Source: Methylomarinum sp964442675 | GTDB lineage: Bacteria; Pseudomonadota; Gammaproteobacteria; Methylococcales; Methylomonadaceae | Length of the DNA: 11,121 bases | Reading direction: 5' to 3' | Assembly (NCBI GenBank): GCA_964442675.1 | Contig: CAYUAE010000066.1 | Span: 1 to 11,121 of the forward strand | The notes under the pieces: generated by a model | Database searches by the model: none | Told to the model about the DNA's origin: nothing | What the model saw: only the letters and a program-made list of their open reading frames with translations | In this document: in pieces, positions 6,083 to 11,121 of the stretch | Numbering within the stretch: position 1 is the stretch's first letter | Layout of the letters: each line of letters starts with the position of its first letter | Made by a program: the position numbers and the translations under genes

Positions 6083-6094
6083 TCAATATATTGA
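6083..6094. repeat. 12-bp perfect palindrome
   Basis: TCAATATATTGA is its own reverse complement. CGCG motifs lie on both sides (6073-6076 and 6104-6107). It is far from any gene start in the correct orientation, so an operator role is not supported by position. Confidence 0.4.
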
Positions 6095-6139
6095 TGGAAA
6101 AAACGCGAAAAGGTGTCAGCAAACGTAAAAGTCTGTTCT

Positions 6140-6180
6140 AGCCCCACAAAAGATTCCTGCCTGCACGAGATGACGGGGCT
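6140..6180. repeat. Degenerate REP-like palindromic element
   Basis: AGCCCC (6140-6145) and GGGGCT (6175-6180) form the ends of an imperfect palindrome. Its interior, ATTCCTGCCTGCACGAGATG (6153-6172), resembles the widespread intergenic type with GATTCCCGCCTGCGCGGGAA followed by TGACGG. Only one decayed copy is visible in the window, so the classification rests on resemblance. Confidence 0.35.
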
Positions 6181-6269
6181 GGGGTGTAGGCGCGGAGACA
6201 GTGAGGAATACGCTGCAAGACAGGCGCATGCATTAAATCAGCACTTTCTTAGGAATCCGGATCAGCCTT

Positions 6270-6659
6270 TTACGGAATTTCAACCCCACACAGGCTTAAT
6301 CCTTTTGCTTTTACTGAAAACTTTTTGTCAAAAGTATAAAGCTTATCGTATTGTTGGCATTGAGCCAGGTGAAGCGCATCTGAAAAATCCATCCCTTGTC
6401 TATGCCACTCAATGGCTTGCGCAATGAAAGCAGGATTGGACAGGTGAATATTATTCAGTCCAAATAATTTAACAAGGGCATCACAAATTGCATCAGGAGA
6501 AAATCCATAAGCATATCTTAATACCCATTCGGTTTCCAAAATCACCGTGTCCGGTATAAAAATGTCATGGGTATTAAAAATAGAAAATGATTTTTTGTAT
6601 TGTTTTTCATCATCATGAACAAGAAATCGAATAATGATATTCGTATCCACAGCAATCAT
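6270..6659 (-). CDS. PIN-domain toxin (VapC-like ribonuclease)
   Basis: The 129-residue protein is a complete PIN domain, expected to be a metal-dependent endoribonuclease acting as the toxin of a toxin-antitoxin pair. The acidic residues are at the usual places: Asp5 in AVDTNIIIRF, Glu42 in ILETEW, Asp94 in FSDALH and Asp111 in TFDKKF. The set is intact, so the enzyme is probably active. Its ATG overlaps the antitoxin TGA by 4 bases (ATGA), which couples the two. RNA targets for this family include tRNA and rRNA, but nothing here shows which. The pair is visibly more AT-rich than the nir and SulP genes, which fits a mobile toxin-antitoxin module. Confidence 0.88.
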   Translation of the reverse strand: MIAVDTNIIIRFLVHDDEKQYKKSFSIFNTHDIFIPDTVILETEWVLRYAYGFSPDAICDALVKLFGLNNIHLSNPAFIAQAIEWHRQGMDFSDALHLAQCQQYDKLYTFDKKFSVKAKGLSLCGVEIP

Positions 6660-6910
6660 TGAAAGTTATCCTTTACCCCTTTTCTGATAGCCGCATTCAT
6701 ATCATCGATTGACTTAGGCTTACCTTTATAATCCAGACATGAAGCAACATCGGAAATTTTAGTTTCCTCAAAAGACATTCTCGGTTTTAGTAAAATACCA
6801 TCCCCAACATCCATTACTATTAACTCTTGCCCCACATTCCAATGATGGGCAGTTCTAAGCGGCTTAGGAATAATGACCTGTCCTTTGCTCGATATTTTCG
6901 TGATATTCAT
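6656..6910 (-). CDS. AbrB/SpoVT-type antitoxin
   Basis: The 84-residue protein opens with the swapped-hairpin AbrB DNA-binding domain (ITKISSKGQVIIPKPLR, then WNVGQELIVMDVGDGILLKPR). A C-terminal tail (about 50-84) probably wraps the PIN toxin. Such antitoxins block the toxin and repress their own promoter. I start it at the ATG at 6910: GAGG (6923-6920) lies 9 bases upstream, and the promoter at 6945-6973 would start transcription near 6938, so a longer frame opening at 6997 cannot be translated from that message. A palindrome overlaps the start codon and could be the operator. Confidence 0.88.
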   Translation of the reverse strand: MNITKISSKGQVIIPKPLRTAHHWNVGQELIVMDVGDGILLKPRMSFEETKISDVASCLDYKGKPKSIDDMNAAIRKGVKDNFQ

Positions 6911-6919
6911 TGATATCAA
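6910..6919. promoter_or_regulatory. Candidate autoregulatory operator of the toxin-antitoxin pair
   Basis: TTGATATCAA is a perfect 10-base palindrome that includes the first base of the antitoxin start codon. A further TGATAT copy lies at 6901-6906, a direct repeat at 10-base spacing to 6911-6916. It sits downstream of the predicted transcription start, where AbrB-type repressors could bind. Confidence 0.35.
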
Positions 6920-6923
6920 CCTC
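6920..6923 (-). promoter_or_regulatory. Ribosome binding site of the antitoxin gene
   Basis: GAGG on the minus strand is 9 bases before the ATG at 6910 and decides the choice of that start over upstream in-frame ATGs at 6925 and 6997. Confidence 0.65.
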
Positions 6924-6944
6924 ATAAAGTAAGAAACAAGTAAG

Positions 6945-6973
6945 ATTGTAGTGTCAAAGTGGTACTCCGTCAA
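6945..6973 (-). promoter_or_regulatory. Sigma-70 promoter of the toxin-antitoxin pair
   Basis: On the minus strand, TTGACG (plus 6968-6973) and TACAAT (plus 6945-6950) are separated by exactly 17 bases, each one mismatch from consensus. The predicted leader is about 28 bases. A second TTGACA (plus 6952-6957) sits inside the spacer but lacks a good -10. Confidence 0.75.
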
Positions 6974-7028
6974 ACAGCCGTAAGACTTTCTCAGCATGGG
7001 TTACCGGGAACATGTTTGAGGCTGTCTT

Positions 7029-7796
7029 TCATACCTTATCCATTCTGTTTTTCTGATATTTCCGGTAATTTATCGATATTTTCAAACCGGCAAAACGTCC
7101 TGCCATCTTGATCATTTCATGCGTTTTTTTATCAAATGTCAGTTTTAATTCGCTTAACGCCCGGTCTTCATAGCCTTCTTCAATATCATGCGCCTCAAGT
7201 TGAAAATGATAGAGATATATCTCCTGATCACCTAGGTCTTCAATACTCAATGGTTCACCCAAATGGGCCACGACAGTTTGTTTTAAAGGCAATGGTGCGG
7301 CTATTTTTTTGACTTTACTGGTATCGACTTTTAACTGTTTATCCCCGGTATTGATATCGGCGCTGCCTAAAGAGCGAAACGACATTTCCAGAAAAGCAGG
7401 TGGTGCGATTTGTAAAAACAAAGACGAAAATACCCAGTGACTGATTCTGTCGTCCTTATTAAAAATTAAATCAAAATAAAAGCTGACTTCGGGTTTGATG
7501 ACATGGCCTTTAGCGTCAATTTTTCGAAAGATATAGCGAAATATCTTGCCATCAGCGGTGACGATTTCCTGACTGGGTCGAAGCTTGGCTAATTGTACAA
7601 AGTCATCGCTATAAAGAATCGGATCTTTAAAATCGACAACAAAGTTTTTATCGGCGTGAATCGCAAAATAATCATCAAACTCGTCCATTTGCAGATAGGT
7701 TTGATAGGCGCGCACCCAGTAAAAACATCCGGTCATGGACATTAACAGGCTAAAGACTAAAATCAGACGCAGCAAACGCCCTGCCCGGTTTTTCAT
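7029..7796 (-). CDS. Putative lipoprotein of unknown function
   Basis: I do not recognise the family. The 255-residue product begins with basic residues, a hydrophobic stretch (8-20) and the lipobox MTGC with Cys24. It should therefore be lipid-anchored, and Phe next to the Cys does not suggest inner-membrane retention. The mature part is rich in alternating hydrophobic and charged strands (FVVDFKDPILY, KIFRYIFRKID, VSFYFDLIFN, ALSELKLTFDKK), suggesting a beta-rich periplasmic domain, and has no other cysteine. The ATG is 9 bases after the hslO stop, and the AGGA ribosome binding site overlaps that TAG, so it is co-transcribed and probably coupled with hslO. A shared task in envelope or redox stress is only a guess. 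Confidence 0.7.
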   Translation of the reverse strand: MKNRAGRLLRLILVFSLLMSMTGCFYWVRAYQTYLQMDEFDDYFAIHADKNFVVDFKDPILYSDDFVQLAKLRPSQEIVTADGKIFRYIFRKIDAKGHVIKPEVSFYFDLIFNKDDRISHWVFSSLFLQIAPPAFLEMSFRSLGSADINTGDKQLKVDTSKVKKIAAPLPLKQTVVAHLGEPLSIEDLGDQEIYLYHFQLEAHDIEEGYEDRALSELKLTFDKKTHEMIKMAGRFAGLKISINYRKYQKNRMDKV

Positions 7797-7805
7797 TATG
7801 GTTTC

Positions 7806-8681
7806 CTAATGGCGTGTTTCAGGGTTTTCGAGTGTTGCAGAAACTTTCCCCAACAAAGATTCCAGCGCTTGTCGATCAAAATGATAGGTCTGCCCGCAAA
7901 ATTGACAGCCCACCGTCACCTCGCCCTGCTCTTTCAACAGACGTTGCAACTCATCCTGGCCTAAAGTCACCAGGGTTTCAGCGGTTTTATCTTTAGAACA
8001 GGAACAATAAAACTGCACAGGTTCAGGCTCGAACACTCTGACCTGTTCTTCGTGGAACAAACGATGCAATATTTCTTCAGAGTCCAGCGACAGCATTTCC
8101 TGTTCAGTGATGGTATGGGCCAGCGCCGAAATCCGTTCCCAATCCTTCTGATAGTTTTCCTGGTCAGGAAGTTCCTGAATCATTAACCCCGCCGCATGGG
8201 TGTCGTTAGCAAACAGCCACAATCGCGTTTCGAGTTGTTCGGATTGTTTAAAATAGGTTTCCAGCAAACCGGCCAATGTCGGTTGTTCCAGCGGTACGAT
8301 GCCTTGATACGGCTCACCAATCTCAGATTCAATCGTGATGACCAAATGCCCTTGCCCCATCATCTGTTGGAGCGTTTCACCGTTGACTTCATCGGCGCTG
8401 CGCACTAATGCACGCACTTTTCGATCATGCGTAGATTGCGCCACCAGGGTTTTTAAGTCGCCATCCCCTTGCGCTTGTAAAATCAATGCACCTTTGAATT
8501 TGATCGTTGCTGACAATAACACTGCCGCCGCTAAAGCCTGGCCAAGTTGAGACTCTACCGCCGAATTGACAATTTTTTGATGCTGTTTAGCTTGGCTCCA
8601 ACTTTTTTCCAAACGCACCCATTCTCCCCGCACACCGGCATTTTCAAACAAAAATCGCCTTAATTGGTCTTGTTGTTTCAT
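7806..8681 (-). CDS. hslO: Hsp33, redox-regulated holdase chaperone
   Basis: Hsp33 is a cytoplasmic chaperone that binds unfolding proteins during oxidative stress. Its zinc is held by four cysteines; disulfide formation releases the zinc and activates it. The 291-residue protein has the switch intact: C226-x-C228 and C259-x2-C262, with the same 31-residue step as E. coli (232, 234, 265, 268). The N-terminal domain shows the expected RRFLFENAGVRGEWVRL opening. Length is normal for the family. The ribosome binding site is weak. A good promoter lies just upstream in the gap shared with the divergent SulP gene, and the lipoprotein gene follows 9 bases after its stop. Confidence 0.95.
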   Translation of the reverse strand: MKQQDQLRRFLFENAGVRGEWVRLEKSWSQAKQHQKIVNSAVESQLGQALAAAVLLSATIKFKGALILQAQGDGDLKTLVAQSTHDRKVRALVRSADEVNGETLQQMMGQGHLVITIESEIGEPYQGIVPLEQPTLAGLLETYFKQSEQLETRLWLFANDTHAAGLMIQELPDQENYQKDWERISALAHTITEQEMLSLDSEEILHRLFHEEQVRVFEPEPVQFYCSCSKDKTAETLVTLGQDELQRLLKEQGEVTVGCQFCGQTYHFDRQALESLLGKVSATLENPETRH

Positions 8682-8713
8682 TTTTTCTTACCAAGGTTTT
8701 GAAAGATTGCGTC

Positions 8714-8719
8714 TATAAT
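8714..8719 (+). promoter_or_regulatory. Candidate -10 element for the SulP-Usp pair, shared with hslO
   Basis: A consensus TATAAT on the plus strand lies about 48 bases before the SulP ATG. No good -35 is found at 16-18 bases; TTACCA at 8688-8693 is 20 bases away. It overlaps the hslO -10 by five bases on the opposite strand. Confidence 0.4.
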
Positions 8720-8744
8720 AAGCGGCTTTTTTCACCCTAATCAA
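8715..8744 (-). promoter_or_regulatory. Candidate hslO promoter
   Basis: On the minus strand, TTGATT (plus 8739-8744) and TATTAT (plus 8715-8720) are 18 bases apart, a reasonable sigma-70 match about 35 bases ahead of the hslO ATG. I see no clear heat-shock sigma-32 pattern. Confidence 0.5.
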
Positions 8745-8766
8745 TACCCAAGGCTCGAAATCCTTT

Positions 8767-10260
8767 ATGTTATTACTTTCAAAGAAACAGGACTGGCTCG
8801 GCAATGTTCGTGCCGATGTTCTCGCCGGCACGGTCGTCGCGCTGGCGCTGATTCCCGAAGCCATCGCGTTTTCCATTATCGCCGGGGTCGATCCTAAAGT
8901 CGGTCTTTATGCGTCCTTCTGTATTGCCGTCATCACAGCCTTTCTTGGCGGCAGACCCGGCATGATTTCAGCTGCAACCGGTGCTATGGCATTGCTGATG
9001 GTCACACTGGTTAAAGAGCATGGCCTGCAATATCTGCTGGCGACGACCTTATTGACCGGCGTTATACAAATTATTTTTGGCTATTTGAAACTCGGAAAAC
9101 TCATGAGTTTTGTCGCCAAATCCGTCGTCACAGGCTTTGTAAATGCCTTGGCTATTTTGATCTTTATGGCTCAACTGCCCGAATTGACCGATGCGCCCTG
9201 GCAGGTTTACGCCATGACAGCCGCAGGCCTGGGCATTATTTACCTGTTTCCCTATGTTCCTGTCATCGGCAAAATGCTGCCTTCACCGCTGGTGTGCATT
9301 ATCACTCTGTCGGCCGTCGCTATTTATTGGCAAATCGATATTCATACCGTTGGCGATATGGGTGAATTGCCCGATACATTGCCGATGTTCCTGCTGCCCG
9401 ATGTTCCGCTTAACCTTGAAACTTTGAAAATCATTCTACCTTACGCCCTGCCGTTAGCCGTCGTCGGCTTACTGGAGTCATTGATGACAGCCACCATTAT
9501 CGACGATCTGACCGATACCGACAGCGACAAAAACCGCGAATGTAAAGCACAAGGGTTCGCCAATATCGGCGCTGGTTTATTGGGCGGCATGGCAGGTTGC
9601 GCTATGATCGGACAATCGGTTATCAATGTAAAGTCAGGGGGACGTGGACGCCTGTCCACTCTGGTAGCCGGCGTTTTTCTGCTCATTATGGTGGTGTTTC
9701 TGGATGAATGGATACGACAAATTCCAATGGCTGCCCTGGTTGCAGTTATGATCATGGTTTCAATTGGTACCTTCAGCTGGAGCTCCATTATCAACCTGAA
9801 AAATTATCCGCTCTCAGCAAACGTTATCATGTTATCCACCGTCATCGTCGTGGTGTGGACCCATAACCTGGCGCTGGGTGTTTTGGTTGGCGTTTTATTT
9901 GCAGCGCTGTTTTTTGCCAATAAAATCAGTCATTTTATGTATGTAAATTCGGAGCTCGACGCATCGGCCAATACCCGCATTTATCATGTGCATGGGCAGG
10001 TATTTTTTAATTCCGCCGACAGATTTATTCGCTTCTTTGATTTTAAAGAAGCCCTCGATAAAGTTATCATTGATCTTAACCACGCCCATTTCTGGGATTT
10101 ATCTGCCGTCGATGCCCTGGACAAAGTCGTTTTAAAATTTCGCCGTGAAGGGGCTGATGTTGAAGTCACTGGCTTGAACGAGGCCAGTTCAACCATCATT
10201 GACCGATTTGGGGTTCACGAAAAACCTGAAGACATTGAAAAAATTATGGGAGGTCATTAA
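8767..10260 (+). CDS. SulP family anion transporter with C-terminal STAS domain
   Basis: SulP proteins move sulfate, bicarbonate or other anions across the inner membrane. The 497-residue product has the family opening LAGTVVALALIPEAIAFSII (19-38), then GVDPKVGLYAS to residue 50, about ten to twelve hydrophobic segments up to residue 388, and a STAS domain from about 400 to 490 with the core DLSAVDAL at 444-451. The central stretch with NRECKAQGFANI and GGMAGCAMIGQS is typical. It is somewhat shorter than many SulP proteins (about 550). The substrate cannot be read from sequence; sulfate and bicarbonate are both plausible. The ATG at 8767 fits the family start, although its ribosome binding site is weak. 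A universal stress protein gene begins on the next base after its stop. Confidence 0.9.
   Translation: MLLLSKKQDWLGNVRADVLAGTVVALALIPEAIAFSIIAGVDPKVGLYASFCIAVITAFLGGRPGMISAATGAMALLMVTLVKEHGLQYLLATTLLTGVIQIIFGYLKLGKLMSFVAKSVVTGFVNALAILIFMAQLPELTDAPWQVYAMTAAGLGIIYLFPYVPVIGKMLPSPLVCIITLSAVAIYWQIDIHTVGDMGELPDTLPMFLLPDVPLNLETLKIILPYALPLAVVGLLESLMTATIIDDLTDTDSDKNRECKAQGFANIGAGLLGGMAGCAMIGQSVINVKSGGRGRLSTLVAGVFLLIMVVFLDEWIRQIPMAALVAVMIMVSIGTFSWSSIINLKNYPLSANVIMLSTVIVVVWTHNLALGVLVGVLFAALFFANKISHFMYVNSELDASANTRIYHVHGQVFFNSADRFIRFFDFKEALDKVIIDLNHAHFWDLSAVDALDKVVLKFRREGADVEVTGLNEASSTIIDRFGVHEKPEDIEKIMGGH
10249..10253 (+). promoter_or_regulatory. Strong ribosome binding site of the universal stress protein gene
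   Basis: GGAGG lies 7 bases before the ATG at 10261, inside the last codons of the SulP gene (the Gly-Gly-His end). The downstream gene can therefore be translated well on its own as well as by coupling. Confidence 0.8.
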
Positions 10261-11118
10261 ATGACAACATCAACACCACAGGTCATCGCCTGTATCGATG
10301 GTTCAAAGCTGACCGAATCGGTTTGTGATTATGCCGCCTGGATTGCAAAAACAACGGCTGCACCGCTCAATCTGCTACATACCATCAATCATCATCATGA
10401 AGCCGCATTAAAAACCGATATCACCGGAAATATCGGCCTTGGCAGCCAGGAACAATTGCGTGATGAAATTGCCCGATTAGAAGCCGAGCAGAGTAAATTA
10501 AAATTGAAACAGGGAAAACTGTTATTGGAAGCGGCTAAAAAACGGGTGCAGGCTGCCGGCATCGAAGCGCCTATCTGCACCAAGCGACATGGTGACTTGA
10601 TTGAAGCGGTTATTGAAATGGAACCGTTGATTCGTGTTCTGGTATTGGGACTAAGAGGCCAGGTGCATCAAGACCAACCCAGGCAGATCGGTGCAAAACT
10701 GGAAGCTGTTATTCGCTCACTGCACAAACCGATTTTCATTGTCAATCAGCCCTTCAAGCAACCTCAACGCATCATGCTGGCCTATGATGGCGGCAAGGCT
10801 GCGGAAAAAGCTGTTGATATGGTCGCGACCAGTCCGCTCTATAAAAATATGGTTTGTCATCTGGTTTGCGTCAATAAAGATGAAACGCTGTTGCAAAAAG
10901 CGGTGGAAAAACTCAAAGCCACTGAACTTGCCGAACTGATCCCGGTACAACTCAATGGTAAACCGGAAACAGTCTTATGGGACTATCAGCAACAACAGAA
11001 CATCGATCTTGTTGTAATGGGCGCATTCAGCCATACCCGCTTCCATGAAATGCTACTGGGCAGTTTCACCCACAAAATGCTGATTAAGGCACAAAAGCCG
11101 TTATTATTGCTACGTTAA
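10261..11118 (+). CDS. Tandem-domain universal stress protein
   Basis: The 285-residue protein holds two Usp domains, about 7-163 and 169-285, beginning with VIACIDGS and IMLAYDGG. Such proteins bind nucleotides and modulate stress or transporter function in the cytoplasm. The nucleotide motif (G-x2-G-x9-G-S/T) is altered in both halves. In the second, G254, Ser257 in place of the second Gly, then G267-S268; in the first, G130, G133, then one extra residue before G144 and Ala145 instead of Ser/Thr. ATP binding may thus be weakened in the first domain. Domain 1 carries a charged helical insert, about 62-96, with coiled-coil character. It starts directly after the SulP stop, so it is probably co-expressed with the transporter. 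The frame ends 3 bases before the window edge. Confidence 0.9.
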   Translation: MTTSTPQVIACIDGSKLTESVCDYAAWIAKTTAAPLNLLHTINHHHEAALKTDITGNIGLGSQEQLRDEIARLEAEQSKLKLKQGKLLLEAAKKRVQAAGIEAPICTKRHGDLIEAVIEMEPLIRVLVLGLRGQVHQDQPRQIGAKLEAVIRSLHKPIFIVNQPFKQPQRIMLAYDGGKAAEKAVDMVATSPLYKNMVCHLVCVNKDETLLQKAVEKLKATELAELIPVQLNGKPETVLWDYQQQQNIDLVVMGAFSHTRFHEMLLGSFTHKMLIKAQKPLLLLR

Positions 11119-11121
11119 TTC

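Larger units (their letters stand above)
6003..6269. other. 267-base intergenic region between fae and the PIN gene
   Basis: No supported gene lies here. It holds a 12-base palindrome at 6083-6094 and a G+C-rich, REP-like stretch at 6140-6180. An open frame on the plus strand from 6113 to 6427 runs into the PIN gene antisense, is of odd composition and lacks any homology I can recognise. Confidence 0.6.

Noticed and set aside
6113..6427. 104-codon plus-strand frame starting in the fae-toxin gap
   Set aside because: Its second half is antisense to the PIN gene, it runs through the REP-like repeat, and no ribosome binding site or known domain is visible.
6911..6997. 29-residue N-terminal extension of the antitoxin
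   Set aside because: The promoter -10 and predicted transcription start lie inside it, and the AbrB domain begins right after the ATG at 6910, which has its own GAGG.
9441..9794. 117-codon minus-strand frame within the SulP gene
   Set aside because: It is antisense to a clear transporter gene, and its Arg/Pro/Thr-rich composition is what a reversed membrane-protein frame gives.
1..11121. CRISPR array, tRNA, rRNA, insertion sequence or phage genes
   Set aside because: I saw no regularly spaced repeats, no tRNA or rRNA signatures, and no transposase, integrase or phage structural genes on either strand.

Overview
The window reads as chromosomal DNA of a methylotrophic, probably methane-oxidising, gammaproteobacterium (Methylococcales-like). 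The reasons are a formaldehyde-activating-enzyme (Fae) family gene, a heme d1 biosynthesis (nir) cluster of the kind found in denitrifying proteobacteria, and standard proteobacterial genes (hslO, SulP transporter, Usp). The host is an inference from gene content; no rRNA or other phylogenetic marker is present.

Left part, minus strand, reading right to left from 4321 to 129: nirF, nirD, nirL, nirG, nirH, nirJ. Every junction overlaps by 1 to 8 bases, so this is one tightly coupled operon in the same order as in Pseudomonas. NirDLGH should decarboxylate siroheme, NirJ (radical SAM) should then modify the ring, and NirF (periplasmic d1-type propeller) acts late in the path to heme d1, the cofactor of cytochrome cd1 nitrite reductase. 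nirS, nirE, nirC and nirN are not in this window. After nirJ there is only a 23-codon ORF overlapping the nirJ stop, a UUCG hairpin, and perhaps the first codons of another gene at the left edge.

Centre: a radical SAM protein of unknown function (minus, upstream of nirF) is divergent from a fae homologue (plus) that ends in a strong hairpin terminator. The Fae homologue appears to have Glu where the classical enzyme has its catalytic His. Then come a 267-base intergenic stretch with a palindrome and a degenerate REP-like element, and a PIN toxin / AbrB-type antitoxin pair (minus) with a clear promoter and a palindrome on the antitoxin start codon.

Right part: hslO (Hsp33) and an unknown lipoprotein gene form a coupled minus-strand pair. 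A promoter region with a shared, near-symmetric -10 element separates them from a plus-strand pair: a SulP/STAS anion transporter followed without any gap by a tandem universal stress protein.

The most interesting points are the A-B-A-B duplication of siroheme decarboxylase subunits with a His-to-Leu change in NirL, the Fae homologue without the catalytic His, the unassigned radical SAM gene between fae and nirF, and the micro-ORF at the end of nirJ.
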